Below, one piece after another: positions 11,340-23,649 of a DNA stretch of 64,000 nucleotides. Every line of letters begins with the position of its first letter. The stretch's first letter is position 1. Where the stretch lies: assembly GCA_037074705.1 (NCBI GenBank), contig CM073591.1:91361532-91425531 (forward strand). The letters are read 5' to 3'. A program made the translations under genes and the position numbers. The notes under the pieces were generated by a model. It saw only the letters and a list, made by a program, of their open reading frames with translations, did no database searches and was not told the origin of the DNA. The stretch comes from Zhengitettix transpicula (lineage: Eukaryota > Arthropoda > Insecta > Orthoptera > Tetrigidae).

Positions 11340-11690
11340 GTCAGAATTCTAGGAGAAATACAAGCCGTCGATTAGAAAGTTCTGGATACTATTGCAGAGG
11401 CGATCACGACTTCAAATTAGAATCTGGGATGTAGAAAACTGACCTATGACAATTCTTCGTTGTTGTAAATCAATCGAAGTGTTTAACAGTCTGCCTGAAA
11501 CTGTTTTTGAGTAACACGCTCTTATTACAATTTTTTTTAAAAAACAAACTGGACATTATATAAATGTAGGGAAAGTGTTCTTGTATTTATTTCACGAATA
11601 TATTTAGTGCAACTCATTTTATTTTAAAATGTATTTGTTATACAATTGTCACCAAGTGTATACTTATCTGCAGTAATAAACTCATTCATA
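11340..11690 (+). mobile_element. LINE 3' end L4
   Basis: Short plus-strand LINE tail. One frame contains SIEVFNSLPETVFE, the same motif as NSLPELVKN in L1, followed by stops. The 3' UTR ends CACCAAGTGTATACTTAT, CTGCAGTAATAAACTCATTC; 18395-18462 has a matching end. It runs directly into the TA tract of TAn copy B. Confidence 0.5.
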
Positions 11691-11697
11691 TATATAT

Positions 11698-12585
11698 TGT
11701 AGCAATAATTAATTACGCCATTTGAATTGTAACGAATAAATTGAATTGTAGCTATCAAAGAAACAATGGCGGCGAGTTCTTTTCCTTTGTTGAAAGCCGA
11801 AATGGAGAATGCGCACGCGGGGAAAATTCAGTCAGTACGGAGCCTGGGTCGAGAGAGGATGAAACAGTAAAAAGTCTTCGCCGAGATACGTGCATATGAT
11901 AAGTAAAGACTGCAGACATAAACTTCAAATCACGAGTTCCTATACGGAAGCAGGAGTTTGCTTCACAATCTTCGCATTAAGGGATCCGGCAAAGGCTAGA
12001 TGACCAGAAAGGGGAGGCAACAACCGAGGTTCCTGATAGCTGACGACGTGCACTTCGACCGTGTGTGTGTAAAATCTGCAAGGAAGTTAGAATCAGTGTA
12101 AAAATTTGCATTTTTAGTGTAGTGTTGAAGTTACAAAAGAAAGAGCTGGTACCAGACGGACAATACGTGAGTAAAAAAACCTATATAAACTTGTAAAAGA
12201 TAATTTGAAAGGTAATAGTCAGATTTCGTTCAGTTTCTTTACATTTAGCCTTCTTTCATTTCAGTTATCGTCAATTATTTTAGGTGAGTTTTTATGTTTG
12301 AATTGTTAATCAGTTTATAAATCACTTTTCGATTAATTATTAAGCCCAGTTGTGACCCTGAGAGAAGAGATCTTAATTTGATTGTATTTGTTTTTATTTT
12401 GAAAGCCACAAGTGAATAAAATAAAAAATTATTTTGTTTGTTAATTTTTGGGAATCTTTTCTTTTAAATAACCTTTATTTTGATAATTTATTAATTCTTT
12501 TAATTAACCCTAACTTAATTATCATTACATAAATGGCTACAACAACGTGGGGCAAATTTAATCGATAACCCTTGTATTTATTACA
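11698..12585 (+). mobile_element. TAn element copy B (LTR-like)
   Basis: 888 bp, starting TGTAGCAATAATTAATTACG and ending TTTATTACA, with TA repeats on both sides. It shares with copies C and D the blocks GGTACCAGACGGACAAT, GTCAGATTTCGTTC (about 12220) and GACCCTGAGAGAAGAGA (about 12354), followed by an A/T-rich part with AATAAA and a TTTTGTTTG run. This order (promoter-like part, conserved start-site-like block, poly(A) signal) fits an LTR. GGCTACAACAACGTGGGGC near 12535 resembles a primer-binding site. No protein is encoded. Confidence 0.6.
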
Positions 12586-12701
<116 letters not shown>

Positions 12702-12710
12702 TATTCTCTC

Positions 12711-12765
12711 TCATGGCTTGGCTCTTCCTTTTAATAGCATAGGAAAGGATGAAAATGGAAGGTTT
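12711..12765 (-). repeat. S-repeat copy 5 (short fragment)
   Basis: Contains CTTTTAATAGCATAGGAAAG, the core of the S-repeat 3' part in minus orientation, with degraded edges. Only about 50 bp are recognisable. Confidence 0.65.
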
Positions 12766-12828
12766 TCCGAATGAATAGTATGAATAAACGCTTTTTCGGA
12801 TTAGCACACCGGTCATTTCAGTAAACAG

Positions 12829-12875
12829 CGACGTTTCGACCTCTAATTCTGGCATATTCTTCTAGCCTGTAATGA
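12829..12875 (-). ncRNA. Degenerate hammerhead-like / Penelope terminal motif
   Basis: On the minus strand: TAGAAGAATATGCC, then AGAATTAGAGGTC, then GAAACGTCGCTG. GAAAC and a GCC/GGT-type stem are present but the CUGANGA box is broken. Position and shape match other hammerhead-like sites in the window; probably an inactive relic. Confidence 0.3.
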
Positions 12876-13154
12876 AAAATGTCGTCGATGTTGAGTTTCG
12901 AATTTTGGAACATAACTATTGAAAATCATGGAAGTGAATACAATGAAATTGTTAATTTTTAATTATGTTAATAATTAAGTTTTAGTTTGTAATAGTGATC
13001 ATTTCCTTTCCTTCCGACTATTATTCACTGTGGTGAGTCACAAATTACTGATGACGAAAAGTAGTGACATATTATTCTAATTGAATTTATTGCATCTACG
13101 ATTATGAAACCTTTTTGGACTGTTAGACCTTGGGTGTTATTATACGTCCGATAA

Positions 13155-13711
13155 TTTTTTTTTAGGGCAACAGGCTACATGATAGTAATCCACGTTGGGC
13201 AACTCTCCCTTAATAGCATAGGAAGGGATTTGAAAGGGGGATGCGGAAGGGTAGAGGAAGGTAGCCAAAGGTTACTAGGGCCCCCGGGCTATATTTTAAG
13301 GATCCTACCCGGCATTCGCCTAAATAAATGCAGGGAAAACTCTAGAAAACCTGCATCAGGTAGGTCGGGCATTGGGTAATTGTCCCACGACCTTCCGATA
13401 GCGGGAGAGAAGTTTGTTGTGGGGAAGCAACATTCCCTTCTCCGTGGCTCGACCAGTTTAGGAGGCAGCTGGCCGACTATTCCAATGGGAATAGCGGACA
13501 ACTCTTACCGTATGCCCAAGGTCGGCGACCCCGGAACATACATCTCTCAAAACAGGCCGAGGTGCCTCGGCTTGTGGGATCCTTAGTTCAAAAACGGAGA
13601 GGAAAAGGCATACCCAGAGGTAACCCCTTCGTTTCTCTCCTAAAAGGTTCTGCCTGCGAGAGAACATCCCTCGCAGGTATATCCTGCGAGAGAATAGCCC
13701 TCGCAGATTCG
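13155..13711 (-). repeat. S-repeat copy 6 (full-length, with 13-bp target-site duplication)
   Basis: Best-defined copy, 557 bp in minus orientation. The target-site duplication ATACGTCCGATAA is perfect at 13142-13154 and 13712-13724. The 3' end (left side) is a T run, a reversed A tail, followed by AGGGCAACAGGCTACATG. The 5' end (right side) has tandem hairpin-forming segments built on CCTGCGAGAG...CTCGCAGG. No pol III box or protein domain is obvious; the frames are not conserved between copies. An A tail plus a 13-bp duplication indicates LINE-machinery retroposition. Confidence 0.9.
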
Positions 13712-13724
13712 ATACGTCCGATAA

Positions 13725-16574
13725 GTATCAAAATTTTATTTGTAGCATTTACGATTGCACTCAACTGCGAAAATAAATTATTTCTTGACGTTTGTGCTGT
13801 GGCCTGTGCAAGGAACGGGTGACAACAATCCGAGATCAAATCATTTTCACAGCCATACGATTTGCAATTTTACAGAGATTAAAATTATTCTGAACACTGA
13901 ATTGATGATAATCAATATTCGCATGAGGAAAAGGGAACAATAAAACCCATTTGTAACGGTGAAATTATAAACGTTTGTCCACGGATGATAATCGAAATTA
14001 ATATTGTAAATATTTTTTTTTGTTTAATAAACCCTAAACTCTATATAAATAGTTACAATATCTATTTCATAAATTATTTGAGAAAATGTTTTGGTTGAAT
14101 CTGAACTGGATTTTTAATGTTACGTAAAATCAATCCTATAGAGTAAAAGTGATTTGTCATGGGTACGCACGACCTTCGAGGTTCTCTCTTTACCGTAGAT
14201 CTGGCCATTTAAACCTGTGATGCAAATCCATTGATCTGCATCGATTGACAATTTGAATTTGCTTAGTACTTGTTTAATGAATATTATACCACGATCTCTG
14301 GTAATACATTTCGAAAACCCATTGCGTGTTTCCCTCGGCTCTTCATTAATCCACACTAATTACGTGGAGAGCTGATGAACTATTTTCCAGGTATATGATA
14401 CAAGAATCCTGTCTACTTAATGTTCTCTCTAATTGGTCTGCCCTGACAGCTGAAGAGGCCAGACTAACTTATAGGTCAACGCCAGGTAGAAACGTTCTTT
14501 TTAAATGGTTCTGCCGAAAATCTGTCAACCCTAAACGCATTATAGCTACACGCAATGCGTGGACGGATTCTTGTCAATCATTCTCTAATGACGAAACGTG
14601 GTTTAGTCGGTCCATACAATTACTCTCTGGTTAAAAAAAAATCCGTTGCACTGCGACATTTCCTGTTACAATTGAGTTCATGCACTATCAGAACGTTATT
14701 ATTTTTTTCACGACAATCCGCAAGCTTCACATTTGCGCTATATCCTAAAATTAAAAGTTTGCCTTATTTTTGTGTATCCTTTTTGCACAGTTCTGATACG
14801 ACACATAACGTAGCATAAAAGTATCGTAGCACTAAAAAGTATAGTCAGATTTATTTCCAACATTTTGACGTCATTGGTGTGAAATATGATAAATTTGATA
14901 TGTTTACTGTACAATTAAAATTTTTTGTTGATACCTGCGAACATATTGTAAACATTTCCTCGTCATTAAAAGCGTTAGTTCGGTTTCGCTGCGTTCGTGG
15001 CACGTCATCAGCCCTCGGATTTTCAAAGAAGTCCTACGTATGGGATGTTCTGAGCAATTCATTCCTTATCACAATTTCCATGTTTCGGTTTAGCTACCTT
15101 CCTTCTTTCGGATTGCAACTCCATACAAAATACAGTTTAAAAGACTAAAATTCGAATCTAATTTTCTAGACAATCCATGGTAATCTCTTAAAATTGAAAA
15201 TAATTTTAATAATTAAATTTCTGGATCCGCATGTTTTATTATCCCGTGAATATTGAATCTTTTCTTCGCTTCCATAATGCACAAAAACATATTGGATAGA
15301 AATGTGATAAATTTATCACAAAAATTATAATCTGTAGTAGAAATAGTTAGTTGCTACTCTTGCTATTTATTTCAAATCAAGTACATCGTTGGGCGCCATT
15401 TATGTCACATTTACTGACCACGCTCCTCAGTCATTTGTGTGAAATCGGTGTTTAATATTTGATTATATAATTTTTATTGGCTAGTTTTATTTTACCATCT
15501 AAAATTACAAATTTAGTAAAAGGTTATTAACATATAAATTACTAATACAAGCGTTGATCTCTCTGTAAAGCGTTTCGAAATGCTGTTAATTGGCATGGCG
15601 AATGTTACAAATCCACGCGAACTTTATTATTGACTACCCTTTTCTCTTATTTTTCTGTCTTTACCAATTTACTGCAATTCATAAAACATAGTAGGCTTGC
15701 ATACATTAACATGAACCGAGGACAACTGGAAAACCGGGAATTTTTTGAAATGATATGATATAGAAGAATATTGAGCCTTTAGCCCCTTATATGCTACACA
15801 AAAATCTGCAAATCGCTCTGTGCAGACCGGGTCTTGAGACCTGTCTCAATCTGCTGTCGCCACACATTTTAGACCAAAATATGCAGATCGAGTGCGGAAA
15901 AAAATAACGTCCTAAGACCAGGTCGTCACAGATCGAAAATAAGTTTTATGATTTATATTTCTGGTCGGAGCAAATCGTCTATGGGCTGCTTTTAACTTTT
16001 AAATACGATCCCAACGCTTCCTGATTCTGATAGAAATGAATTCACTTCGAGTTCCAGACTTCAACAACGTTGTTCGTTCTGGAACGCGTACTAAGGTCAG
16101 CCAGCGGAGTGGAAGAGTAATAGGAAAATGCGGCATTAATAGTAAATAGGTCAGATAATTAAGAATATCTTTTGGATTGTCCTCAATACCATTTAAGTAG
16201 AAATAAACTTTCGCTGTTCGTAGAGTCGTATACAAATTTGATGGTGTGATGATAAATGTGTTGCGTTGTGGGACGATTTTCGGTGCATGTCCATGGATGT
16301 AGGTTTGAACTACGGTCCTGAGTGACGTTTCACAGCCAGAGCAGGTGCGCATCAGCAAACAATGGCAGTGGCGTGACCAGGGCTTCCGGAAGGAAAAATT
16401 CTGCCTCGTTCGCTCGACTCACTCAATTGTCACTGGATTCATACAGTCCATGTAACACGCATTTACAAATATGTAAGTGTGTCGGCGCGTTATGTGCTAC
16501 ATCACCACTAGCAACCATTTTTACGAGGATAACTATGAAAAATAATACTACTACAGCGATCATGTTACCAATGC
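13725..16574. other. 2.8 kb without a supported feature
   Basis: AT-rich, with short frames only. The frames at 14395-14634, 14879-15148 and 15999-16358 (minus) have no motif I recognise and no repeat partner in the window. Region 16000-16560 has higher GC and could hold a diverged exon, but I cannot show it. Confidence 0.4.
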
Positions 16575-17056
16575 TTTTTTTTAGGGCAACAGGCTACATG
16601 AGGGTAATCCACGTTGGGCAACTCCCCTTTAATAGCATAGGAAGGGATTTGAAAGGGGGGAGGCGGAAGGGTAGAGGAAGGTAGCCAAGGGTTAACTAGG
16701 GCCCCCGGGCTATATTTTAAGGATCCTACCCGGCACTCGCCTAAAAGTAATGCAGGGATACCCGTAGAAAAACCTGCATCAGGTAGGTCGGGCATTGGGT
16801 ACTTGTCCCACGCCCTTCCGATAGCGGGAGACCAGTTTAGGAGGCAGCTGGCCGACTATTCCAATGGGAATAGCGGACAACTCTTACCGTATGCCCAAGG
16901 TCTGTGACCCCGGAACATACACCTCTCAGAACAGGCCAAGGTGCCTCGGCTTGTGGGAACTTTAGTTCATAAACGGAGAGGAAGAGGCATCCCCAAAGGT
17001 AGCCCCTTCGTATCTCTCCTATAAGGTACTGCCTGCGAGAGAACATCCCTCGCAAC
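16575..17056 (-). repeat. S-repeat copy 7 (nearly full-length, internal deletion)
   Basis: Minus orientation, T run then AGGGCAACAGGCTACATGAG, ending at GAGAACATCCCTCGCA. The flanks GTTACCAATGC (left) and GTTTCCAATGG (right) look like a diverged target-site duplication. Compared with copies 6 and 13 it lacks about 45 bp between GCGGGAGA and CCAGTTTAGGAGG. Confidence 0.88.
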
Positions 17057-18394
17057 AGTTTCCAATGGTGTCTAATTCATAAAAGCGGAATAATTTATTA
17101 CCAAATTGACATATATCCCTACACGAATGTATTTTTCCTTCGTGCATATTTTACATAAAGTCAATTTTTGGAACAAGCCATGCATGATGCAGGGTTGTAC
17201 GGTATATTTTCGAACTATGATGCCTCTTAAATTATTTTCTTCTTTAAAATAACCTTGAATTTTTTTAAATAATATCGAAAATGTACGAATACAATTTTTG
17301 TTTTGAAAATATAAACTACATTAATAATATATTAAATTACTGAGTTGTATCAAATTTATTTTGATTTCGTTGCTTATGCTGACTGGTGTGGCAATGTCTC
17401 TACGCCATAGCACGGCCCTGTGCTGCCTACTCCGTAGCACCAAGAAGAGGCAGTTTTATTAGCTTTACAAGTGATGCAGTGTGGGGGTTGTCAAAACTTA
17501 ATACTGTGAAAACGCATTTATTATTACAGACAGAACTCGCGTGCTACAGCAGTGAGTAGTTGGCTGCATTAGCGGGAGCGTGTGCGCCGTAACGCGAGGA
17601 GTTTAAAGTCTTCCGTATCGAAGCATATATTCGCAATGTTAAAATATATTTATTATTAAAGTTCTTGAAATTAATAAAAATTAATTATTCCTAAATTATT
17701 TATATTCCGTACCACATAAGCATATATGCACCAGCCGCCATTGATAAGGACTACCTCTAGAAATTTTCACCCTTGTATTAGCTGTAGAGAGAAACCAATT
17801 ACAGAAAAGTCTGTGAGTGTTGCTTGAGTTTAACTAATACGAGTATTTCAGCTATTCACGTAATCAGCCCTCATTAATGGAGCGCTGTAGGAAACCAGCT
17901 CGTAAATACGTAATATTGATCTGGTCATCGCAGTGTGAGATGCTTCTGACAGTGCTAGGCTTTTGCGTTTTATTACTGCTATGAAAATTGAAGGATTTTA
18001 TTCCTTTTGACAAATTTTGCGTAAAGGACAATGCCAGAGTGGGCTATCCCACTTTTTTTGTCTAAAATTATGTAACTCGGGTTTAGGGAAGTCTGTGTCC
18101 ATCTTTTCAGTGCCAGAGTGGTCTGAGTGTAGTTTATTCAAAGCACAAAGAATTCTGGGATAGAGGATGACATAAATGTCACTTAGGCGTTAACCGCCTC
18201 AATCATCCTTAGATCCCTTTTTGGTCTGGGAAGAGCCAAGTGAAAAGATTCATCGAAATGAATAAAAAATATATGATTTATAATATTTCATTTTGTAAAC
18301 TAAGTGAATAATAATCAGTAGAGAATGAATGTAAATAACAATTTCTTTTTTTGGATTTTTTCCTTTGTAATTTAAGTTTAATTGTAGGTATAAA
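17057..18394. other. No supported gene
   Basis: AT-rich except a GC-richer patch at 17380-17620. CAATGCCAGAGTGG near 18030 and CAGTGCCAGAGTGG near 18110 are a weak local duplication. Nothing else is recognisable. Confidence 0.45.
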
Positions 18395-18462
18395 ATTGTA
18401 TATTTAATTATAGACGCCACCTAGTGTACACTTATTTGCAGTCAATAAATTCATTCTTTAAT
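18395..18462 (+). repeat. LINE-type 3' terminus
   Basis: CACCTAGTGTACACTTATTT, GCAG and CAATAAATTCATTC match the end of LINE tail L4 (11645-11690) in order and spacing. The upstream sequence has no recognisable coding part, so only the terminus is called. Confidence 0.4.
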
Positions 18463-18470
18463 TGTGCATA

Positions 18471-19609
18471 CGAGTGTTGCTCCAGAAGTACCTAACCCAA
18501 CAAGGAAAACAATAAATTTGGGGAAGAAATATTTATTTCCTTAACGTAGTCTCCTTTTAGCTTGATACACTTTTCCCGTCCATGTTCAATAGCTTCGATA
18601 CCCAGTTGAAAGTGAGAACAACCGAACTCTTCAAAATAGGCATCAACCGCAGACTCCGCTTCTTCATTGTTGGAAATATTTTTACCAAGTTTGACAAGAG
18701 GAAATAATCACAGGGAGCATAAATCTAGCGAATAGGGAGCGTGACGAAGAATTTCGAACCGATTTAGGTCAACCAAATAATCGCTGTGTGAACTGGTGCA
18801 TTGTCGTGATGAAACAACACTTTATTTGTCGGCAATGCGGCAGTTTTTTAATTTATTTCATCACTCAAACTCTGCAGTAAGATAGAACAATACTCGCCGT
18901 TGATTGTTTTTCTTGTTTGAAGATAATCAATGAAAATTATTCCAGGCGCATCCCAAAAAACGTATGCCCTGACGTCGCCTTCTTTGGGGCCGATTCTCCT
19001 CTTTCAGTCAATTTGTTTGTCTGTTCCTTCGTCTCAGGTATGAAGTGATGGATCCATGTTTCATCAACGGTTACGGTTATTCCCGTGTAATATCGCCAAA
19101 CACTTGACTAAATCAAACTCACGACTCGGGTTATTGTTCATTTGTATGCAAACGCGGCACCCATATTGCGCTCAGATTTCTCATTACCAAATGTTCAGTC
19201 AATATGCGATGTACAGCACTTTTTGAAATGTCTACATCGTCTGTCAGCTCGCGCACTTTCAGTCCACTTTCATCCAATACCATTATTTAGAATGTCGTTA
19301 CCATTTCTGGTGTGATTCCTTCATATGGTCGACCACTGCGATTTTTGTCTTGTAAAGCATGGAGCAGATTTCCCCAGAGTAGAATATATCATGACTTTGA
19401 CATTGGTTGGACTGAGACCTTTCAAATAAAAGTATTGTATCACATAACGAAGAATAATGTTTTCAATTTTTACCAATTCACTGAGTATGTTCACTATTGA
19501 TGAATATAAATAAAACAATAATTCAGCGCCTTCAAACTTAAGCTTTATAAAGTTGATACTTTACACCACTTGTTTTTTCAAACAACAACGATTTCTGGGA
19601 CTACCCTCG
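18471..19609 (-). mobile_element. mariner-family transposon, inactive
   Basis: Bounded by inverted repeats: CGAGTGTTGCTCCAGAAGTA at the left and the complement of ATTTCTGGGACTACCCTCG at the right, each next to TA (18469-18470 and 19610-19611), the mariner target. The minus strand holds a decayed transposase. It has KGLSPTNVKVMIYSTLGKSA near the N-terminus, then KVRELTDDVDISKSAVHRIL (helix-turn-helix region), VDETWIHHFIPETKEQ (first catalytic Asp), HHDNAPVHT (second) and a frameshifted SLDLCSL-DYFL (third). Many stops and shifts make it dead. The length of 1.14 kb is slightly below the 1.3 kb usual for mariners. Confidence 0.9.
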
Positions 19610-19611
19610 TA

Positions 19612-21102
19612 TGTTATTCCATGTTATTCAACAAAATAAACACTTAACATGAAGAGTATGTGTCGTGTTCCTGAGAATGATAACAGATAGCTTATGTTTC
19701 CGTGTATTTAAATGGGAAAAATAGGTTCGGGAAAGGATTAGAGTCCAGGGACGAATTAACTCGAGGGTCCACTGCATAATATAAAGTATGTTACTGATTT
19801 AACACAAAGTTTCTGTATTCATGGTGACTTTCATCGAAGGTACCCAATAGATCTTTAAACTGAAACTGAATAAAATATCATATAGATTCCAGTTCTAAGA
19901 GGTCTCATTAAGTTCTCAGAATTTTTTTCAGCTGGTACTATAAGTCAAGTAGGCCTGATGTAAACCACAATGGAAGCAGAAACGTCATGTTAATTAATTA
20001 TAATTATAGCATTGCCATATAATTCACAGTTTTGTACATAATGACGTAGAAACTTAAATACAATCGATATGACTCACGTAATTGAGACAACTGAATGGCG
20101 AAGTAATGTAAGCAGTGTCAGTAAATCGAACATATTTGACGTTTGCGTATAAGGCAGTGTCACCAATATCTATAATATTCGTGAAACAGAACAAACGTTA
20201 GCGTTTTGATAGCATTGAAATAGATAAATGCTCTTTTTTGTGGTGGAATAGCTGTGAATAATCGTGCAGAACTAAAAAAGAAGAACACCAATTATCATCC
20301 AGCCAATTAATATAGTTGGGAACTAGTACGAGTAAGTACCTTATTATAGACAAAGTTCTAGAATCCACGGTAATTTAAATATAATGGAGCTGTTATCTGA
20401 GAAGTGATTTCATGGTAGATTCTCCGAAATAGCTTACACCAGAAACTAATGTTTTGAAGTTCCGAGAACATAAACATGCTACGCCTACTGAGATCTACGC
20501 AGCAGATTACGCATCTCACACGGTCCTACCTGAAGGAATCAGATATCATCGAACATCTCGTGTGTGCTTTATTGACAAGTCACGGCCCACGGGGTTACTG
20601 AGATATAGCTATTTCTAAGACATGAATTAGAAGCCGACAACAACGCAGAAGTTGAGGCGTAGTTTGGCATCTGGAAGGAACAGGGAAGTGCGACGTCCTC
20701 AACAGTGTTTCTATTTGTACTGCTCTGTCACAATTGCTTCATGCCTTCTTCTAAACATTGTTACAACATCTCCGCAGTCACCGGAATGTACTTGACTGTC
20801 TTGCTAACACTGTAAAGACGTGTTCATCGCACTCTACCACGTTTAGTTTCATCAAAACGTGTTCATAATTTTGACTACCCAATTGATCCTGTGTATTCGA
20901 AATTCAGTGCACTATTTTCGAACCTCGCTACACCATAAGGAAGAAATTAAGTAACCCTATTACTTGAAGGATGAATTTAATATAAGGAATTTCACACAAT
21001 GTGTAAAGTAATTTGGGTCACTCTTTACAAAATTCTGTCATTGAGATAGATCTTCTGGAACACCAATATGAGTGATATCTGTCACACACCATTTCAAATA
21101 AT
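19612..21102. other. No supported feature
   Basis: AT-rich sequence with many stops in all frames. No repeat partner within the window was noticed. Confidence 0.5.
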
Positions 21103-21390
21103 TTACAAACACAATTCACATCTGATTGATTTACAAATCTTGTGGTGAAAACCGTGCACTGAGAAACGGGTTACTGTGTGTCGTAGTTCGTATGATGCTC
21201 TCCTCCATTCGTTTGTCATCATGGCGGTGGTATTGTAGAAATCGTCCCATATCTGGTTCTTCTTATCCTTTAGCTCTTGGATTACGTGTTGATATGTAGA
21301 TGTAGATGGCAAAGTTAACCCTGATGTATAGCGTAGGTCTTCTAAGTAGAAAGGTTCCCTTGTGAGTTCAAATGCAAGCCGAAGGATGAA
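21103..21390 (-). pseudogene. Fragment of unrecognised protein (paralogue of 62930-63250)
   Basis: The minus-strand frame, open from about 21390 to a stop near 21103, reads LAFELTREPFYLEDLRYTSG, then QELKDKKNQIWDDFYNTTAM, EWRRASYELRHTVTR and FSVHGFHHKIC. The copy at 62930-63228 shows the same order with many conservative changes (ELTRETFLIEDL, HELRHTKTRLTIHGFHHKVC). Similarity continues past the stop into GATATCA-containing sequence. I do not recognise the family. It may be the last exon of a dispersed gene family or part of an unknown transposon. No upstream start or splice acceptor is clear. Confidence 0.5.
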
Positions 21391-22228
21391 TTAAACAACA
21401 TTATGCAGTATATCTGTATAAATAAAACGCTAACGTGTACATTCGTATAACATTTAGTTTGCCAAACTTCAAGGTAAGGGTGTGTGTTTAGACTAAATTC
21501 AAACACACGTTTGAATTATTGGATACGGATAACAGCATTGTATTCAGATTTATGAGACTTGAAGACGGATATTGTGCACCTGACACGTATGAATTGCAAG
21601 TCAAGTAGGAGGATGCCAATAAACAAGTATTAACTGCATTGAATTTCATATGAACGCAGTTTATGACTCCACTTTTAACGAATGTTCTCTCCGTTGTTGA
21701 GAAACGCGTACATAGAATAGATAAAATGGTAAAGTACAGCATACGAAGTCCACTGTGGTGGACAGCGCAACGTTCCGACACGTAATGCAATTGATGATTT
21801 CTTCCTGGCTACTACAGGAGAAATGAGTAGGAAAACCACTTTCGGAACAATTATCTACCGCATAGAAGTTCTTAACATTTAAAAAGAATTTAATATTATT
21901 CTTATTTCATTCGTCGACTGTTTTCCATTTGATTTCTTTAACGTCTTACTATATTGCACATGTTTTTATCATGAATTGAATTATTGGCTGCGGATGCCTA
22001 CTTTTTTTTGGATTGATAACACCTTATTTAGCAACATCGTTGTTAATATGACGTGTAGTTTCATATAATTATCAACGACGTGTACGCACAAATAATTTGT
22101 ACATAATTTGTATATTCATTACCGATATTTATAAAACTAAATAAGTGCATAACAATAACTATTACAAGAATGTGTAACATTGTTTATATCAATTTACATG
22201 TTGCGATTTGTTAAATTAATATATATAT
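21391..22228. other. No supported feature
   Basis: AT-rich; the minus frame at 21488-21790 has no recognisable motif. The right end is an ATATATAT tract at the border of TAn copy C. Confidence 0.45.
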
Positions 22229-23242
22229 TGTAATGCCAATTAATTAAGCCATTAATTGTTTTTAAATAATTTGAATTGTTAGCGAACAATTTGAATTATA
22301 GAGAGAGGGAGCAGAGCGACAATGAGTGGCGAGCTCTGTTCCTATTATTGAGGATTCGGAATGGCGATTACGCGCGCAAAAACATGGTTAGTTGGCAGTC
22401 TACGGCGAGGAGCGAAAAAATACCGTTTGAGTCTACAGCGAGGAGCGAAAGAGAAAAGTCGAAGTCTACGGTCAGCCACTAAAGGGCTAGACATTGTAAA
22501 AGTAAATCTTCACCGAGCTACTTAGAAGTTTTCAATCCAAACCGATAAATAATGCGGTAAAAGGCAAAAATCTGCAATTCATAAGATTCCTGTAAGCAAG
22601 CAGTTAGTTGGACCGAGGAGATGTGCTAACAATTAGCCAACGGAAGCAAGAGTTTGCTTCATTATAAAGAGCTTGAACATTTTCGTGCTGAGAGAAAACG
22701 ACATTAAATATTTGACCAATTAAGAGGATCATCCGAGTTCCTCGGAGCCTAGTAATCGCATATCAACTTCATAAGTGTAGAATCTGTGAGAAAAATTTAG
22801 AATCTGTGAGAAAAATTTAGAATCTGTGTAAAATTTTTGCAATATAGTGTACTTTTGAAGCGACAAAAGAATGCTGGTATCAGCCGAACAATGCGTAAGT
22901 AACCAAAAGGTTAATAAAATCTGTAAACGCTAACTAAAAGGGTAAAGTCAGATTTCGTTCGCTTTTCTTGTAGATTTTCTTTCATTATCATCACATTATT
23001 TTGAAGTATATATTAAACTGTATTGTTAATAAGATCATTCAATAATTTTCACTGTAAATCATCAAACCTAGTAAAGACCCTGGGAGATTAAGAGATTTTC
23101 ATTTTATTGGAATTTTTTGTAAATTTTAGAAGCCACAAATTAATAAATAAATTTTGTTTGTAAAAAAAATGATTATCTTTTTCATTTAAATAAAGCCTAT
23201 CATTTTGATTATTAAATTAAAGCCTAATTGTTGATTATTACA
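22229..23242 (+). mobile_element. TAn element copy C (LTR-like)
   Basis: 1014 bp, starting TGTAATGCCAATTAATTAAG and ending TGATTATTACA, with ATATAT on both sides. The first 500 bp match the partial copy E at the window end (same start; AAATCTTCA, GAGCTAC and CATAAGATTC blocks in order). The later part shares GTCAGATTTCGTTCG (about 22947) and GACCCTGGGAGA (about 23086) with copies A, B and D. Internally, GAATCTGTGAGAAAAATTTA is tandemly repeated about 2.5 times at 22788-22836. AATAAA precedes a TTTTGTTTG run near 23150. No protein is encoded. Confidence 0.65.
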
Positions 23243-23649
23243 ATATATATATTCTGGATACCAATGTGTATAATGAAAGGATTCTTAAAAAATAATATAA
23301 AAGTTGTATTGTCAGCGTAATATTGTGGCCCAGGTATTGTAGGGAACAGTCAGCGTTGCATAAGAATGTGGAGTTTTCAGATGGTATTGTTGTCGGCAGC
23401 GTTTTGAGGTTGAAAGCTTTGACGAAAGCAAAAGTTCACTGGGTTCGAGGAGGAGAGAGGTCGCCATTAGGTGAGATGGATAATTGGGCCCGGTAGTGTT
23501 GAAGAAGTTCAGGAGTTTTTGGATGTTGTAAAATTAAAAGACGGCAATGACCGAGAGTTTCCATGTGTAAAGAGTTTCCATGTGTGCTTCAAACTATGTG
23601 GAGCTTAGACTCCAAGACTTGTCTGGATGAAAAGGTTGTAGAAGAAATA
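23243..23649. other. Unassigned 400 bp
   Basis: Moderately GC-rich, with TTTCCATGTGT repeated nearby (23558 and 23577). It may belong to the adjoining Helitron-type fragment, but I see no direct match elsewhere in the window. Confidence 0.35.

Noticed and set aside
13179..13839. Several overlapping frames of 60-86 codons on both strands
   Set aside because: They lie in or overlap the S-repeat. The same peptides recur in every S copy, in both orientations and with shifting frames, so they reflect GC-rich repeat sequence and not genes.
15999..16358. 119-codon minus-strand frame
   Set aside because: No known motif and no paralogue in the window; kept only as an unassigned GC-richer patch.
23451..23463. 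GGGTTCGAGGAGG as a tRNA B box
   Set aside because: No A box or cloverleaf can be formed around it.
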